Positions 40,201 through 46,900 of a stretch of DNA of 64,000 nucleotides are shown piece after piece (positions within the stretch are counted from its first letter, which is position 1; the number at the start of each line of letters is the position of its first letter). The stretch covers positions 17,818,773 to 17,882,772 of the forward strand of contig JBBMOA010000014.1 in assembly GCA_037954235.1 (NCBI GenBank), read 5' to 3'. Under the pieces are notes generated by a model. It did no database searches, was not told the origin of the DNA, and was given only the letters and a program-made list of their open reading frames with translations. Both the position numbers and the translations under genes were made by a program. Origin of the DNA: Aulostomus chinensis. Lineage: Eukaryota > Chordata > Actinopteri > Syngnathiformes > Aulostomidae.

Positions 40201-42058
40201 ATGTGTTCAGACTGACATAATAAATCCTGTGTAGGCCTATTCTTTTCTCCACACTAAAAATTGATCACCATCGATAAGTTACTCAACAAAATAATGAACA
40301 AAAATAACACCCATTAACAGAATTGTAAAAAATAAAATTTTATCAATGGCCAACCCTAAAATTACAGTGTTGGGCCATGCACGTTTCAGTCCCCACTGAC
40401 ATAGATTCTACATGTCTCTTGATGGTGAGGGTTACTGCCATCATTCATGTGAAGTAAGGGTGAAGAATGTGCAAAGATAAATAAAAATGATGATTCGGTC
40501 CACCAAAGTTTCTCCAAAGCTTTGCCATGCATCCCATATCATCGTATGTTGTAACAAAAATTTATCTTCATGAAAAAAAGTGACTTTTTTTTTTAAAATT
40601 CCATTTTTTAAGGAGTTGTGCAATCATACTACAAGGCCTTAAATATAAGATTTATGTAATTTCCATCCTTCTCATAACTATGGATGGTGTTGCTGTAATG
40701 AGGGAAGAGAAAATTCCCATTTGAATAGAAATATTTCATCATAGGATAAAAGGTGGTCACTCAGAACAATTTGTATTGATTTGCAGTGACCCTTCGCAAA
40801 GGGACAAATTGACCCAAACCACACCAGTATAATGCCCCGCACTGCAGAACACAGATCGAATCCCCTCAATACACAGGTTGTTTTCCTTCACTGCCTATCT
40901 GTGCAAGTCTATCTATTAACGTTGCAAAATTTTTGATATTAGAAATACAGTAGCTACAATTACATTAATAAGCTGGGGAACTGTGTTATATTCACACTGT
41001 CCTCCAAGTGTACCAAGCTGGTTAAATCATCAGTCTTTCTACCACTAGTAGTCCCCCAATTACTTGTCACTATTAGATTGTTTTGGCTTATCGGCTGCAG
41101 TCCTGCTGTGCACTGCCACGGAGGCAGGCGATAAGGCCAGGCCAGGCTTTCCCTGTCAAATATTTATAGAAGCTGAAACGTTATATGGCTATCCTCAGTC
41201 AGAAGAGGCCAAGCAACCAACAGCAGAGCCATTTCACAGATCAGACCTGGAATCCAAATCTACAAAAAAGTGAATCTTCTGATAACCTACAAAGCTCTTG
41301 TACAAGTACCCATTCTTGTAGTCACTCTGTTGTCAATACTCCACTCGATTTCCTTGAAAGAATTTGAGACCGTTTATAGACAGGACTCGCATATCCAATG
41401 CTAGACTGGTACATATATGTGTGGGCTGGTTTGACTACCAAGCTTTGGCAGGTTGTTTTGACAGCTTAACAAACTTTCTGGAAACGTCGGTACTATAGAC
41501 AAAAGAGATCTTGCTCGGCTTTTTGGGGGTTAAAACACGGGTAAATATAGGTGGTTATCTGCATCACCAAGTTAAAACTGTTGCGCCAACTAAAAACAAA
41601 CATCCTAATGCAATGAAGTATTCCAGCTCCAGTAGCACTGAGCCTGATAAATGACCAAGCGCTGTGGCGTGGAGTCAGTCTGGGTGTAGCTACAAAAAGC
41701 TTTACCAGCTAGCTAACATATAAGTCACCCTAGCCAGACGACTCGGCAGCTAAACCAGACACTTAACAAGCAAACCATCCCGGTTAAAGCAGTCCAGGGA
41801 GGCTGAATATCGCAGGTTGAAGGCGGCAGCGGCAGCAGACTGACCTCCCTCCGCTTGTCACAGCCGCCCGGACAGACTTCAAACGCAATTCAAAATGTCA
41901 TGGTAGCGAAAGGGCCGGTTTACCTTGCCGCTCTGGAAGCCTTCAAACGCTCTCAGTGCGCTGTCAGTTAGTTTAACATGAAATACGGAGACATTACTGC
42001 CGTTGCTCACTCTTCCACAGGACAGTCCATAGCACTGCTCCTCTTTCAGCGCCGCCAT
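373..42058 (-). CDS. ell: ELL, RNA polymerase II elongation factor (12 coding exons)
   Basis: ELL suppresses transient pausing by RNA polymerase II and is part of the super elongation complex and the little elongation complex in the nucleus. Joined coding exons, minus strand: 42058-41924, 28946-28902, 14536-14415, 12909-12746, 11528-11278, 11138-11014, 5277-5202, 4035-3423, 1800-1734, 1612-1441, 1329-1285, 477-373. They total 1920 nt, 639 residues plus stop, close to the 621 of human ELL, and every junction keeps frame. Residues 1 to about 285 form the ELL N-terminal domain (exon 1 has YGLSCGRVSNGSNVSVFHVK). About 307-510 is a linker with a Lys-rich tract near 451-485 (KSKKKSKKHKDKEK). About 533-635 is the occludin-homology domain (EQRQRYKNDFNAEY, YDQQQ). 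The start at 42058 was chosen because it begins MAALKEE as in other ELL proteins; an in-frame ATG ten codons upstream has a poor context. The exon 1 sequence and FKBP8 next door favour ELL over ELL2 or ELL3. Confidence 0.94.
478..1284 (-). other. ell: ELL intron 11
   Basis: This 807-bp intron lies between exon 12 and exon 11. I see no gene, RNA or recognisable repeat in it. Confidence 0.85.
1285..1329 (-). CDS. ell: ELL exon 11
   Basis: A 45-nt exon encodes TIHNQILEEYHQIKK, matching QILQEYRKIKK of human ELL. Acceptor TTCACAG|, donor AAAAAG|GTAGGT, phase 0 at both ends. Confidence 0.93.
1441..1612 (-). CDS. ell: ELL exon 10, occludin-homology domain
   Basis: This 172-nt exon encodes NYTVIGSPEQRQRYKNDFNA and EYTEYRGLHARIEGITRQFT, the start of the occludin/ELL helical bundle. 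Acceptor CTCCCAG|, donor TACAAG|GTAGAG, ending in phase 0. Confidence 0.95.
1734..1800 (-). CDS. ell: ELL exon 9
   Basis: This 67-nt exon encodes (D)LNGMCNSTSIPSSSLEVAD and YS. The acceptor is CTTTCAG| and the donor TCGTT|GTAAGT (phase 2). LNG-C matches the human linker before the occludin domain. Confidence 0.88.
1801..3422 (-). other. ell: ELL intron 8
   Basis: This 1.6-kb intron carries a (CA)13 tract at 2107-2132. A 125-codon plus-strand frame at 2357-2734 and frames at 2799-3116 resemble no family I know and are treated as chance. Confidence 0.8.
2107..2132. repeat. (CA)13 microsatellite
   Basis: A perfect CA dinucleotide tract in ELL intron 8. Confidence 0.97.
3423..4035 (-). CDS. ell: ELL exon 8, large linker exon
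   Basis: This 613-nt exon (acceptor CTTGTAG|, donor CACAG|GTGAGA, phase 1) begins KRPAADFIDPLVNKKPRISH, a conserved ELL signature. It contains ADVSNDLGHSGRDC-like SDVSNDSSHNGRDC and the basic tract KSKKKSKKHKDKEKTKDRER. Reading continues open past the donor to a stop at 3355. The strong donor and the phase match to exon 9 show the splice is used. Confidence 0.93.
4036..5201 (-). other. ell: ELL intron 7
   Basis: This 1.2-kb intron contains a G run near 4704-4714. Nothing else is recognised. Confidence 0.85.
5202..5277 (-). CDS. ell: ELL exon 7
   Basis: This 76-nt exon encodes (R)KLCQNSSAPPPESPPKELA and SSSPSQ, the Pro/Ser-rich start of the linker. The RKLCQ motif after the split Arg codon identifies it. 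Acceptor TTCACAG|, donor TCAG|GTGAGC. Confidence 0.9.
5791..5830. repeat. (GA)n microsatellite with AAA interruptions
   Basis: GAGA repeats interrupted twice by GAAAGA, in ELL intron 6. Confidence 0.95.
6666..6702. repeat. (GT)n followed by a G run
   Basis: A GT dinucleotide tract to about 6690 is followed directly by roughly 12 G. Confidence 0.95.
8840..9495 (+). mobile_element. Decayed LINE (teleost non-LTR retrotransposon) fragment with internal deletion
   Basis: Conceptual translation with frame changes gives pieces that look like a teleost non-LTR element. The region after the endonuclease has AYRAVPLPYFGLSEHLSL near 8950-9000 and LQDCFEQTLWDVFEQ near 9085-9130. FPNQKTWMTSEVQTLL follows near 9178-9225 and FQSGD near 9247-9261. 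The next block is already the reverse-transcriptase C-terminal part, WSSVNNLSLNTTKTEEMI (about 9312-9366), then VESVHTFKFLGTLTSKDLSW (about 9428-9489). The catalytic RT core that should lie between them is missing, so this is a dead, internally deleted copy. The clade is uncertain (L2- or Rex1-like). Confidence 0.75.
9793..9900. repeat. GAATA-tailed interspersed repeat
   Basis: Five GAATA pentamers (9793-9817) run into gcctttattgtcattatacc and a short segment resembling the end of a common teleost interspersed repeat. The right boundary is a guess. Confidence 0.5.
10049..10081. repeat. (GT)16 microsatellite
   Basis: A perfect GT tract in ELL intron 6. Confidence 0.97.
11014..11138 (-). CDS. 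ell: ELL exon 6
   Basis: This 125-nt exon encodes VSNLNGKDNTLTLKDFLYKE and HKDWPGYTEGDQQLLKRILF, the conserved DWPGY segment. The acceptor is TCCCAG|, the donor TTTCG|GTAGGT (phase 2). Only 139 bp separate it from exon 5. Confidence 0.95.
11278..11528 (-). CDS. ell: ELL exon 5
   Basis: This 251-nt exon encodes KRVQIRKPAPALSD, then HRPLRERLIHLLALKPYKKP and a run ending LDSHLQQ. The acceptor is CTTAAG|. The donor CAG|GTCACA is GT but otherwise weak. It is accepted because it gives phase 0 exactly where other ELL proteins read QQ|V. Confidence 0.9.
11529..12745 (-). other. ell: ELL intron 4
   Basis: This 1.2-kb intron shows no recognised repeat or gene. Confidence 0.85.
12746..12909 (-). CDS. 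ell: ELL exon 4
   Basis: This 164-nt exon encodes LDCLGGIQDKITVCATDDSY and RSRSAIVIKPGGRYV, near-identical to the family. The acceptor is TTGGCAG| and the donor GTAG|GTGAGG (phase 1). Confidence 0.95.
12910..14414 (-). other. ell: ELL intron 3
   Basis: This 1.5-kb intron holds a SINE with target-site duplications at its exon 3 end (14092-14363). The rest is unremarkable. Confidence 0.85.
14107..14348 (+). mobile_element. SINE copy A, flanked by a 15-bp target-site duplication
   Basis: The direct repeat atgattctgaataag occurs at 14092-14106 and 14349-14363 and brackets the element exactly. The head resembles a tRNA-derived promoter (gtctagcaacc, then gggttgctggttgcatcc as a degenerate B box). 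The tail has ccagggtgaaccctgcctct, ggataagtggtatagaaaat and ATGG repeats. It is 242 bp, inserted only 52 bp downstream of ELL exon 3. Confidence 0.88.
14415..14536 (-). CDS. ell: ELL exon 3
   Basis: This 122-nt exon encodes KISIPRSENSNELQ and FYLSNVGRDNPQGSFDCIQQ, a strongly conserved ELL-family core. The acceptor is TCAACAG|, the donor ACCAG|GTAAGA, and it ends in phase 2. Confidence 0.95.
15290..15440 (+). mobile_element. hAT/ZBED-type transposase fragment, frameshifted
   Basis: One frame reads ALDDQLLSVVANVGF from about 15289. After a frame change the next reads SKYEIPSRHCFTDTALLAIY near 15357-15415. These match the order of a well-known stretch of hAT transposases (PFS-VV-N-GFR-L followed by Y-xPSR-x-FT-x-x-xLP-x-Y). 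It is a short dead piece with no terminal repeats seen. Its relation to the hAT element 700 bp away is unknown. Confidence 0.6.
15552..15895 (+). mobile_element. SINE copy B, flanked by a 12-bp target-site duplication
   Basis: ggtttaaaacca is repeated at 15540-15551 and 15896-15907. The 344-bp element starts ggcggcacagtggtgcagtg, contains a degenerate B box (ggtttgagccc near 15606), and ends gacccttaacaggataagca followed by four GGAT/ATGG units. Its head differs from copies A, C and D, but its tail (gtccagggtgaaccccgcct to the ATGG repeat) is shared with copy A. Confidence 0.9.
16542..16703 (-). pseudogene. BED zinc-finger N-terminus of a hAT transposase, broken by TGA
   Basis: Fifty-three codons run from ATG 16703 to TGA. 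They contain W and F of the BED fold and the first Cys pair; the His half of the finger (NLAKHL) lies beyond the stop in the same frame. The fragment lacks the RNase-H-like core and is not expected to be functional. Confidence 0.7.
16732..16748. repeat. (AC)8 tract inside the hAT element
   Basis: A short AC repeat within the hAT copy. Confidence 0.9.
16865..16882. repeat. (GT)9 tract inside the hAT element
   Basis: A short GT repeat near the right arm of the hAT copy. Confidence 0.9.
21528..21956. mobile_element. MITE-like DNA transposon with 11-bp terminal inverted repeats
   Basis: The left end cagggtgcttg and right end caagcaccctg are perfect inverted repeats. The 5-bp sequence atgta flanks both sides (21523-21527, 21957-21961). 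The 429-bp interior has no transposase, but near the right end it repeats a ttccatactttttaaggctttc-like motif three times (about 21846, 21872, 21911). Confidence 0.72.
22800..23530 (+). mobile_element. Decayed DIRS-like retrotransposon, tyrosine recombinase region
   Basis: Near 22949-23026 one frame reads EPLNVVNLKHLSLKTVLFLA then LTFAKMS. After a shift near 23030 it continues SDIHKLSVYPLCTHFAPE. This is the order of the conserved start of the tyrosine recombinase in DIRS elements (SLKTxxLLAL-AKR-x-DIHALSV). Further weak similarity with stops and shifts runs to about 23510 (CKPLYTLTFVQLLKLNT). No terminal repeats were recognised and the boundaries are rough. The copy is dead. Confidence 0.6.
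25199..25450 (+). repeat. Diverged dispersed repeat, copy 1
   Basis: It shares ordered blocks with 28292-28565: ggtcttgaggaatta, gtgccagctagt, a pyrimidine-rich stretch with tttctataaaacacacctca against tttcttt...aaatacacatca. The family was not recognised. Confidence 0.45.
25539..25567. repeat. (GT)14 microsatellite
   Basis: A perfect GT tract in ELL intron 2. Confidence 0.97.
26609..26843. repeat. Local tandem duplication, unit about 103 bp
   Basis: acatcattggggttcttgaa at 26609 recurs as acatcgttggggttcttgaa at 26712, followed by the same catctaaata. Each unit ends in an ATT/AAT-rich stretch and gaattgaatc. A third partial unit begins near 26839. A palindrome (ataatcgtaat/attacgattat) lies near 26778-26800. 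Confidence 0.7.
27766..27802. repeat. (AC)18 microsatellite
   Basis: A perfect AC tract in ELL intron 2. Confidence 0.97.
28292..28565 (+). repeat. Diverged dispersed repeat, copy 2
   Basis: The partner of the copy at 25199-25450, same orientation, about 3.1 kb away. It ends just 340 bp before ELL exon 2. Confidence 0.45.
28902..28946 (-). CDS. ell: ELL exon 2
   Basis: A 45-nt exon encodes 15 residues, VLSSQPLIRFNGNQG, matching the RPSIRFQGSQG segment of human ELL. The acceptor is TATAG| and the donor GGG|GTAAGA. Both ends are phase 0. It is isolated between two introns larger than 12 kb and easily missed. Confidence 0.9.
31092..31122. repeat. (TAA)10 microsatellite
   Basis: A perfect trinucleotide tract in ELL intron 1. 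Confidence 0.96.
31233..31270. repeat. AT/GT/GTAT compound microsatellite
   Basis: atatat, then (GT)8, then three GTAT units. Confidence 0.93.
35890..35959. repeat. Compound TATC/GATA palindromic and AC repeat
   Basis: An 18-bp perfect palindrome, tatctctatatagagata (35908-35925 region), lies in a GATA-rich stretch followed by (AC)9 at 35941-35959. Confidence 0.85.
39090..39314 (-). mobile_element. SINE copy C, flanked by a 9-bp target-site duplication
   Basis: ctcaaggtt occurs at 39081-39089 and 39315-39323. The element is reversed: the ATGG/CCAT tail and ttttctataccgcttatctg come first, the head (ggatcgaaccagtgaccctt, read backwards a B box ggttcgatcc) last. A run of about 17 G at 39135-39151 interrupts the tail. 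It belongs to the same head family as copies A and D. Confidence 0.85.
41924..42058 (-). CDS. ell: ELL exon 1, coding part
   Basis: This exon holds codons 1-45, MAALKEE through FQSGK, and ends in phase 0 at the donor AAG|GTAAAC. The ATG has a good context (A at -3, G at +4). The following intron is about 13 kb. Confidence 0.93.
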
Positions 42059-42061
42059 CTT
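42051..42061 (-). promoter_or_regulatory. ell: YY1-type motif over the ELL start codon
   Basis: On the minus strand the sequence is AAGATGGCGGC, the full extended YY1 consensus, and its ATG is the ELL start codon. YY1 motifs in this orientation are known near the start of many housekeeping genes, where they help set the initiation site. Function here is inferred. Confidence 0.7.
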
Positions 42062-42785
42062 GCTACCGTTCCCACCACGCGCACGCATGCACTCTGTCGT
42101 AAGCGGAGCGGAGAAGTCCCGTTGCTCGTCAATGAATATTCAATAACGGGTCATCAGTGAAGTCACCCGCTGAGAGGAAATTAACCATATTTATACAACA
42201 TAACCGTGACTGACATTGACACGAATCATTGACTCGCCAACAACGATCAATTTGTACGTGTTAATTAAGTTGAGGTGAGTTACAATCACCTTAAGTTTAA
42301 ACACTGAATTTATGCGATTATTTCGCGTGTTTATGCACTAGTAAAAAAAAAACAAAAAAAAAAAACAGCTACACATTTCTCACTGTTTGGAACTGTCTCT
42401 GAGTCTGCGTAGGAAAAGTGATAGGTCATCTGATTACGTCAGCGAAACGTCAATGTTTGGAGAAAAAAAAAAAAAAAAAGAGTAGCCCCACAGTTTGGGA
42501 ATGTCCAGAGAACTTGATGATGATGTTGTGAATAAATCAAACGAAAGACGCGTACATTCTTAATATTTACAGGACTTTTTATATGTGGGTGTAGAACAAG
42601 TGTGATTAGATGAAATTTAATTAACAGAAATTATACATACAATTTAAAATTTTAAAAAGGCAAAATCTAGTAGACATCAGATAAAGATAATTACTACTGA
42701 AATGTTTGTGGTGTATGAGAGAAATTATGATACTGAAAAAGCAAGTAAAGAAGGAAAAATGAAACTAATTTGATGACAGAAAACT
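42059..42785 (-). promoter_or_regulatory. ell: ELL 5' UTR and promoter; FKBP8-ELL intergenic gap
   Basis: This interval of about 0.73 kb lies between the ELL start and the FKBP8 poly(A) signal. CpG density is raised from about 41800 to 42130. A CREB/ATF-like TTACGTCA is at 42434-42441. No TATA box or CCAAT box was placed, and the transcription start cannot be fixed. A runs lie at 42343-42363 and 42464-42479. Confidence 0.6.
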
Positions 42786-42791
42786 TTTATT
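42786..42791 (-). terminator. fkbp8: FKBP8 poly(A) signal
   Basis: AATAAA on the minus strand, followed downstream by sequence leading to the ELL promoter. Use is inferred. Confidence 0.55.
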
Positions 42792-43855
42792 GTGATGCAT
42801 ATAAATTTAACAAATACAGGGAATGACAGAATTTAACTTCCTTAAACCTCTGTTTTAATTGAGAAGCTACAGATTCAGTGGTTTCAAATTATTAGTAAAG
42901 CAATGAGCAAAGATACAGGAATAAATTAAAATCAGAAATTAATTGGTGCACATGAGAGGAAGGGAGGACAGGAAGGAGGGCACGAACGTCCAACATTTTA
43001 TTTGAAGGGCCATCCTTCAACATTTGGTCTTAATCTTTATTTTTACATAGATCTGCCAGAAACTGAAAAATAAAACGTTTGCCTTGTCTGCTGTATTCAA
43101 ATCAAGCATGAGGCCATTCTCTGGCCTCGTTTTGATGTAAAATAAACTGACATGTTGAACATCGTTAGCTTGATGTTTAAATATATGTATTCATGACAAT
43201 AAGCATCTAAACATATTCTGTGTGTCCTCCTGTTGTTTTATTAAACCGGAGTATTTTGTGGGGTTTTACTTGTATTTTTGCTCCATTCAAGTTAATGTGA
43301 CGGTCACAAAACTCACAGTCTCAACTAAAACTACACATTTCAAGTGAGGTAGTATATCCTGTGGGACTGCATTTGATCAAACTGGGGTTTCTGTTTTCCT
43401 GGTCACACTTGAATGAGTGGACCTCAAAAATCTAGCAGCTGCATAAATCTAGTCGATGTAAAACACTGCGGCATGATTCAAACTTCACATATTCTCTCTT
43501 CATCAGGAAATACTAATCATCTTCCAGGATGACATAGGACCGTATCACAAAAGCTATCTCCAGCATGACCAAAGACAAAGCAAGGGCAACAAAGGACAAC
43601 TGTCTGACAGATCTGCGTACCTAAACATTTCTTACGTTCGGAAATAATCTTCCCATTAGCAAAAACGGGCATATTATAATTTTTCACAGATAATTCTCAG
43701 ACATAGCAGAGAAAGGAGGGTGACAGTGAAGAGGCAACTGACCGACTGACATATCCTTTCCCCTTTCACCAAAGGTCAGAAGGCACTGGCAGATGTGCTT
43801 CTGTCTAGGCTCTAACATTGAAAGTTTTGGTCAGCTCATCACGAACGGGTTCGGT
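42786..43855 (-). other. fkbp8: FKBP8 3' UTR
   Basis: The last exon continues to an AATAAA on the minus strand (42791-42786), the most distal good poly(A) signal before the ELL promoter. That gives a UTR of about 1.07 kb. Nearer candidate signals (for example around 43036) could give shorter forms. Confidence 0.6.
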
Positions 43856-43942
43856 TCAGTTTCTAGCAGCAATGACAACCGATAATGCCACACCACCAAT
43901 GGCTATTGCAGTGGCGCCGAATAACCACTTCCAGCTGAGACC
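43856..43942 (-). CDS. fkbp8: FKBP8 coding exon 8, membrane anchor and stop
   Basis: It encodes GLSWKWLFGATAIAIGGVAL, SVVIAARN and TGA at 43858-43856. One hydrophobic helix ends a few residues before the C-terminus, as in a tail-anchored protein. Acceptor TCTTCAG|. Confidence 0.95.
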   Translation of the reverse strand, partial: GLSWKWLFGATAIAIGGVALSVVIAARN

Positions 43943-46900
43943 CTGAAGAAAAATGAACAGAGAAACGCATGTTAAAGTCAACAACCTCATGTTCAAGGGA
44001 AGATATGATAATTCAGGCTTAAGATACCCAACAAGAATTGCTGTGATGACTACATACAGAGTTCATGAAAGGTTTCGTTTGGTTATTTTGATGTGAGGTT
44101 GTGAGACTCTGATGCCAAGTCAGTGTCTCACCTGCTGTAGGATTGGTTAGCTCTTTCTCTGTATGGAGGATCAGCGTGATGCAGCAGCAGGAAGGTACTA
44201 CTGAGTACCAGCAAAAACACGCCTTATAGTCGCTTTCCACTTCATTTTCCTACGCACAGTGGTGTCTTCCATGTGCTGTGTTACGTGGGCTGTATAACAT
44301 CTGCAGCTGCGTATAGGAAGATGGATGTCATGCGGTTGAAGAATATAGTCCCCAAGGAAAACGGCCTTCTGACAGAAATGCAGAATGCCAAAAAGGTTGA
44401 AAGTGTAACAGAGAAGTGGAGGATATACTGCATATGCTCAAGATGGGCGGACTTGTAGCGGCACACCTTCCTGCTGCTGCATCACACTGACTCTCCAGAC
44501 AGAGGACGAGCTGCCCCATCATCTACAGCAGGTAAGACGAGCATTTGCTACACTTGCTTATGGTAGCAGGAAGACGCAGAGTTTGGTATGACCTTTCAAC
44601 TTCTTGGTTGGATTTCTTTTTTCCCCTCACAAGAATGTAGCCATAGTGTGGACTGCATTTACACGTGGCTGATATCCAATCACACTGTGTTACATTTGTT
44701 TGTCCTTCACATGCGTATCCAGATGGGATACTCTGATAGTTTATTTGCTAATGGAAGCTGTGCTCTCACCCCAATCTTTTAAGACAAATAGACTCTTTCT
44801 TCTACAGAGACGTGTCCCGAGCTGCTTCTGAGGATCAGTATCAGGAGGTTGAAAAAAAATGTCATTGATTCACTTCGCTTTACGGCTAATTACGAGTATC
44901 ACAAACAAGAGTGGAAAACAACAGCTTCTGATCTGCTTTTCCTGGACCCAATGACCAAGACTGACGGCCGCAGAGCGGTTGTGTTCTGTGAGACACCAGA
45001 TGACAGGCCAAAATTGATCCTGTCTGAAGTAGCATTTAAGTGCTCTCTGCAGCTGATGGTGAGGGAAAAGCCTCTCCTCCATTAGACCGGTGTACAATTG
45101 CAAGTGATTCTTTAGTTGCAATAAGAGCAGCTGAGGGATTACACTTTCTTCAAGTGTATCAAATGTATTTCAAAAGTTTCCAATAAACATTCATATCATA
45201 TCACTAATAGAATATTGTAAACTTAATATATTTGAATCGGGTCACCCAGGTTTGTTTTTTTTTCAATGAACTGTCAGATTTAATTGCTACACCTGTAATA
45301 CAAATAGTACATATACATATGTAATCATAAGGCTAATACAAGTATGGCATGGGACTTGGACCATGATCAAGGTACAAAAAGTGATGGGGGCGTCTATTTC
45401 TGAGGGAGTGAAAATCTTACCCATGATGACTTGGCCTGGGGTTTTTGTGAGCTGCTGCTCACGGGATTACCCAGCATCTTCTTATACATGGCCTGCTCCG
45501 CTCCCCTCTGCTCTGAGTGTTTCTTCACCAGTTTAGAGAGCTCTGCATGAATAGTCTAAACACAGGAAACAAGACAGATTGGTGTTTGCAGGCTTCGGTA
45601 AAACACTCAAGCACCTTTAAAAATGTGGTCGTCCACATTTTCTGATCTGGGTTTAAAAACAACCCCAAGCATCTTCTCAAAGCAAATGTTGCCACGCATG
45701 TTTTTCCTGATAATTGTGGGTGAATGTTGAAGCAATCACACAGAATTTTCAGTGTTCATTCATTAAACATTTCACACTCAAAGACAAAGGAAAAGGCTGT
45801 GATTTCTTTCAATGACACATTACAAAAAATGAGCCTGCCTTCTAGCCCGCACGTCCACGCAATTGTTCCAGTGCATGGGATGAGTTAATGTTCCGGTATT
45901 GTCTCAGATCTGAGTCACTTGGGGGCTTTAGAAGCTGCTGAGTGACTAAACCGTTGCTTACAGAGATATGTTTATGCCTTCGATAGAAACACCATCACAC
46001 AGAATTCACTGCACAAAACCTGGTTTATTATATCTGAGAACAGTCTTCCTTTAAAGCATCTGTTAGGCTGAGTGTCTGTGTAAGTCTCTACCCTGAGGAT
46101 TTGTCTGTTCCCATCATCTAGCTTGGAAGCAGTATTTACAGCTCAGTGGTTGTGCAGGTCACACTTGGCAAACTGACACCACAACCGTGCACACAGCAAC
46201 ACGCTAAGATGATAAAATTGGCACAACTATGACTTGTCCAAGGGGCAAGGATTAAGCTGGCTATCGATTATGTAACCTCTTGTCCCACCAGCATCCTTGT
46301 GTCCAAACCCAGACACTGTCAGGTCTGTGCGCCATGTCAAAAAGTAAACAACGCACAGATAAATCAATGTCATCTCATCCATTTAAGATGGAGATGAAGG
46401 GCGTGAAGAGCTGAGTCCAGGGTAAAAAAATTCAGACAGTATGTCTATCAGAGACAGACGACGTGTCATCTTGTCATTGTATGACGCCTGCGCAGGCCCA
46501 AGACAGCCTAATTGATTGTAATGACAGTGTACCGATGTTGATTCAGAGGAACACACTGATCTTGCTGCTAGAACACAGCGTTATTTCATGTCTTTGAATT
46601 ATTACAGCATTAAAATGAAAATCTGTCTCAACTAAATTAGATACGTTATTAAAACATAACTGTCAAGCAAATAAGCCTGCTGGTGTACACCATCTACTAC
46701 ATTATTCAAAAATTTAGAAGATACTCTTTCTTACTCTCTCTGTTATTTGATAGTCGATTGTACTTCCACTCTAAAGGTTGGATGAAATTGTTGGGCTATG
46801 TGCTGTTTGACAGATTGGTGTAGGACTGCATTGGGGGATTCTGGGCACAAAAATCCTCCTGCTGCAGCTTATAGCAGATCCAAGAATCCCACACACAGAG

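Larger units (their letters stand above)
28947..41923 (-). other. ell: ELL intron 1 (13 kb)
   Basis: The first intron is AT-rich and mostly featureless. It contains (TAA)n at 31092, a GT/GTAT tract at 31233, an AC tract at 35941, an A run near 37615-37634 and SINE copy C (39090). A 149-codon plus-strand frame (35151-35600) has no recognised motif. Confidence 0.8.
43943..45420 (-). other. fkbp8: FKBP8 last intron, hosting a plus-strand candidate gene
   Basis: This 1.5-kb intron holds an inverted repeat (44130-44196 and 44465-44533) and a possible two-exon plus-strand unit (about 44250-45187), described separately. Confidence 0.8.

Noticed and set aside
42059..42088. Upstream in-frame ATG that would add MRARGGNGSK to ELL.
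   Set aside because: Weak start context, and known ELL proteins begin MAALKEE at the chosen ATG, which also overlaps the YY1 motif.
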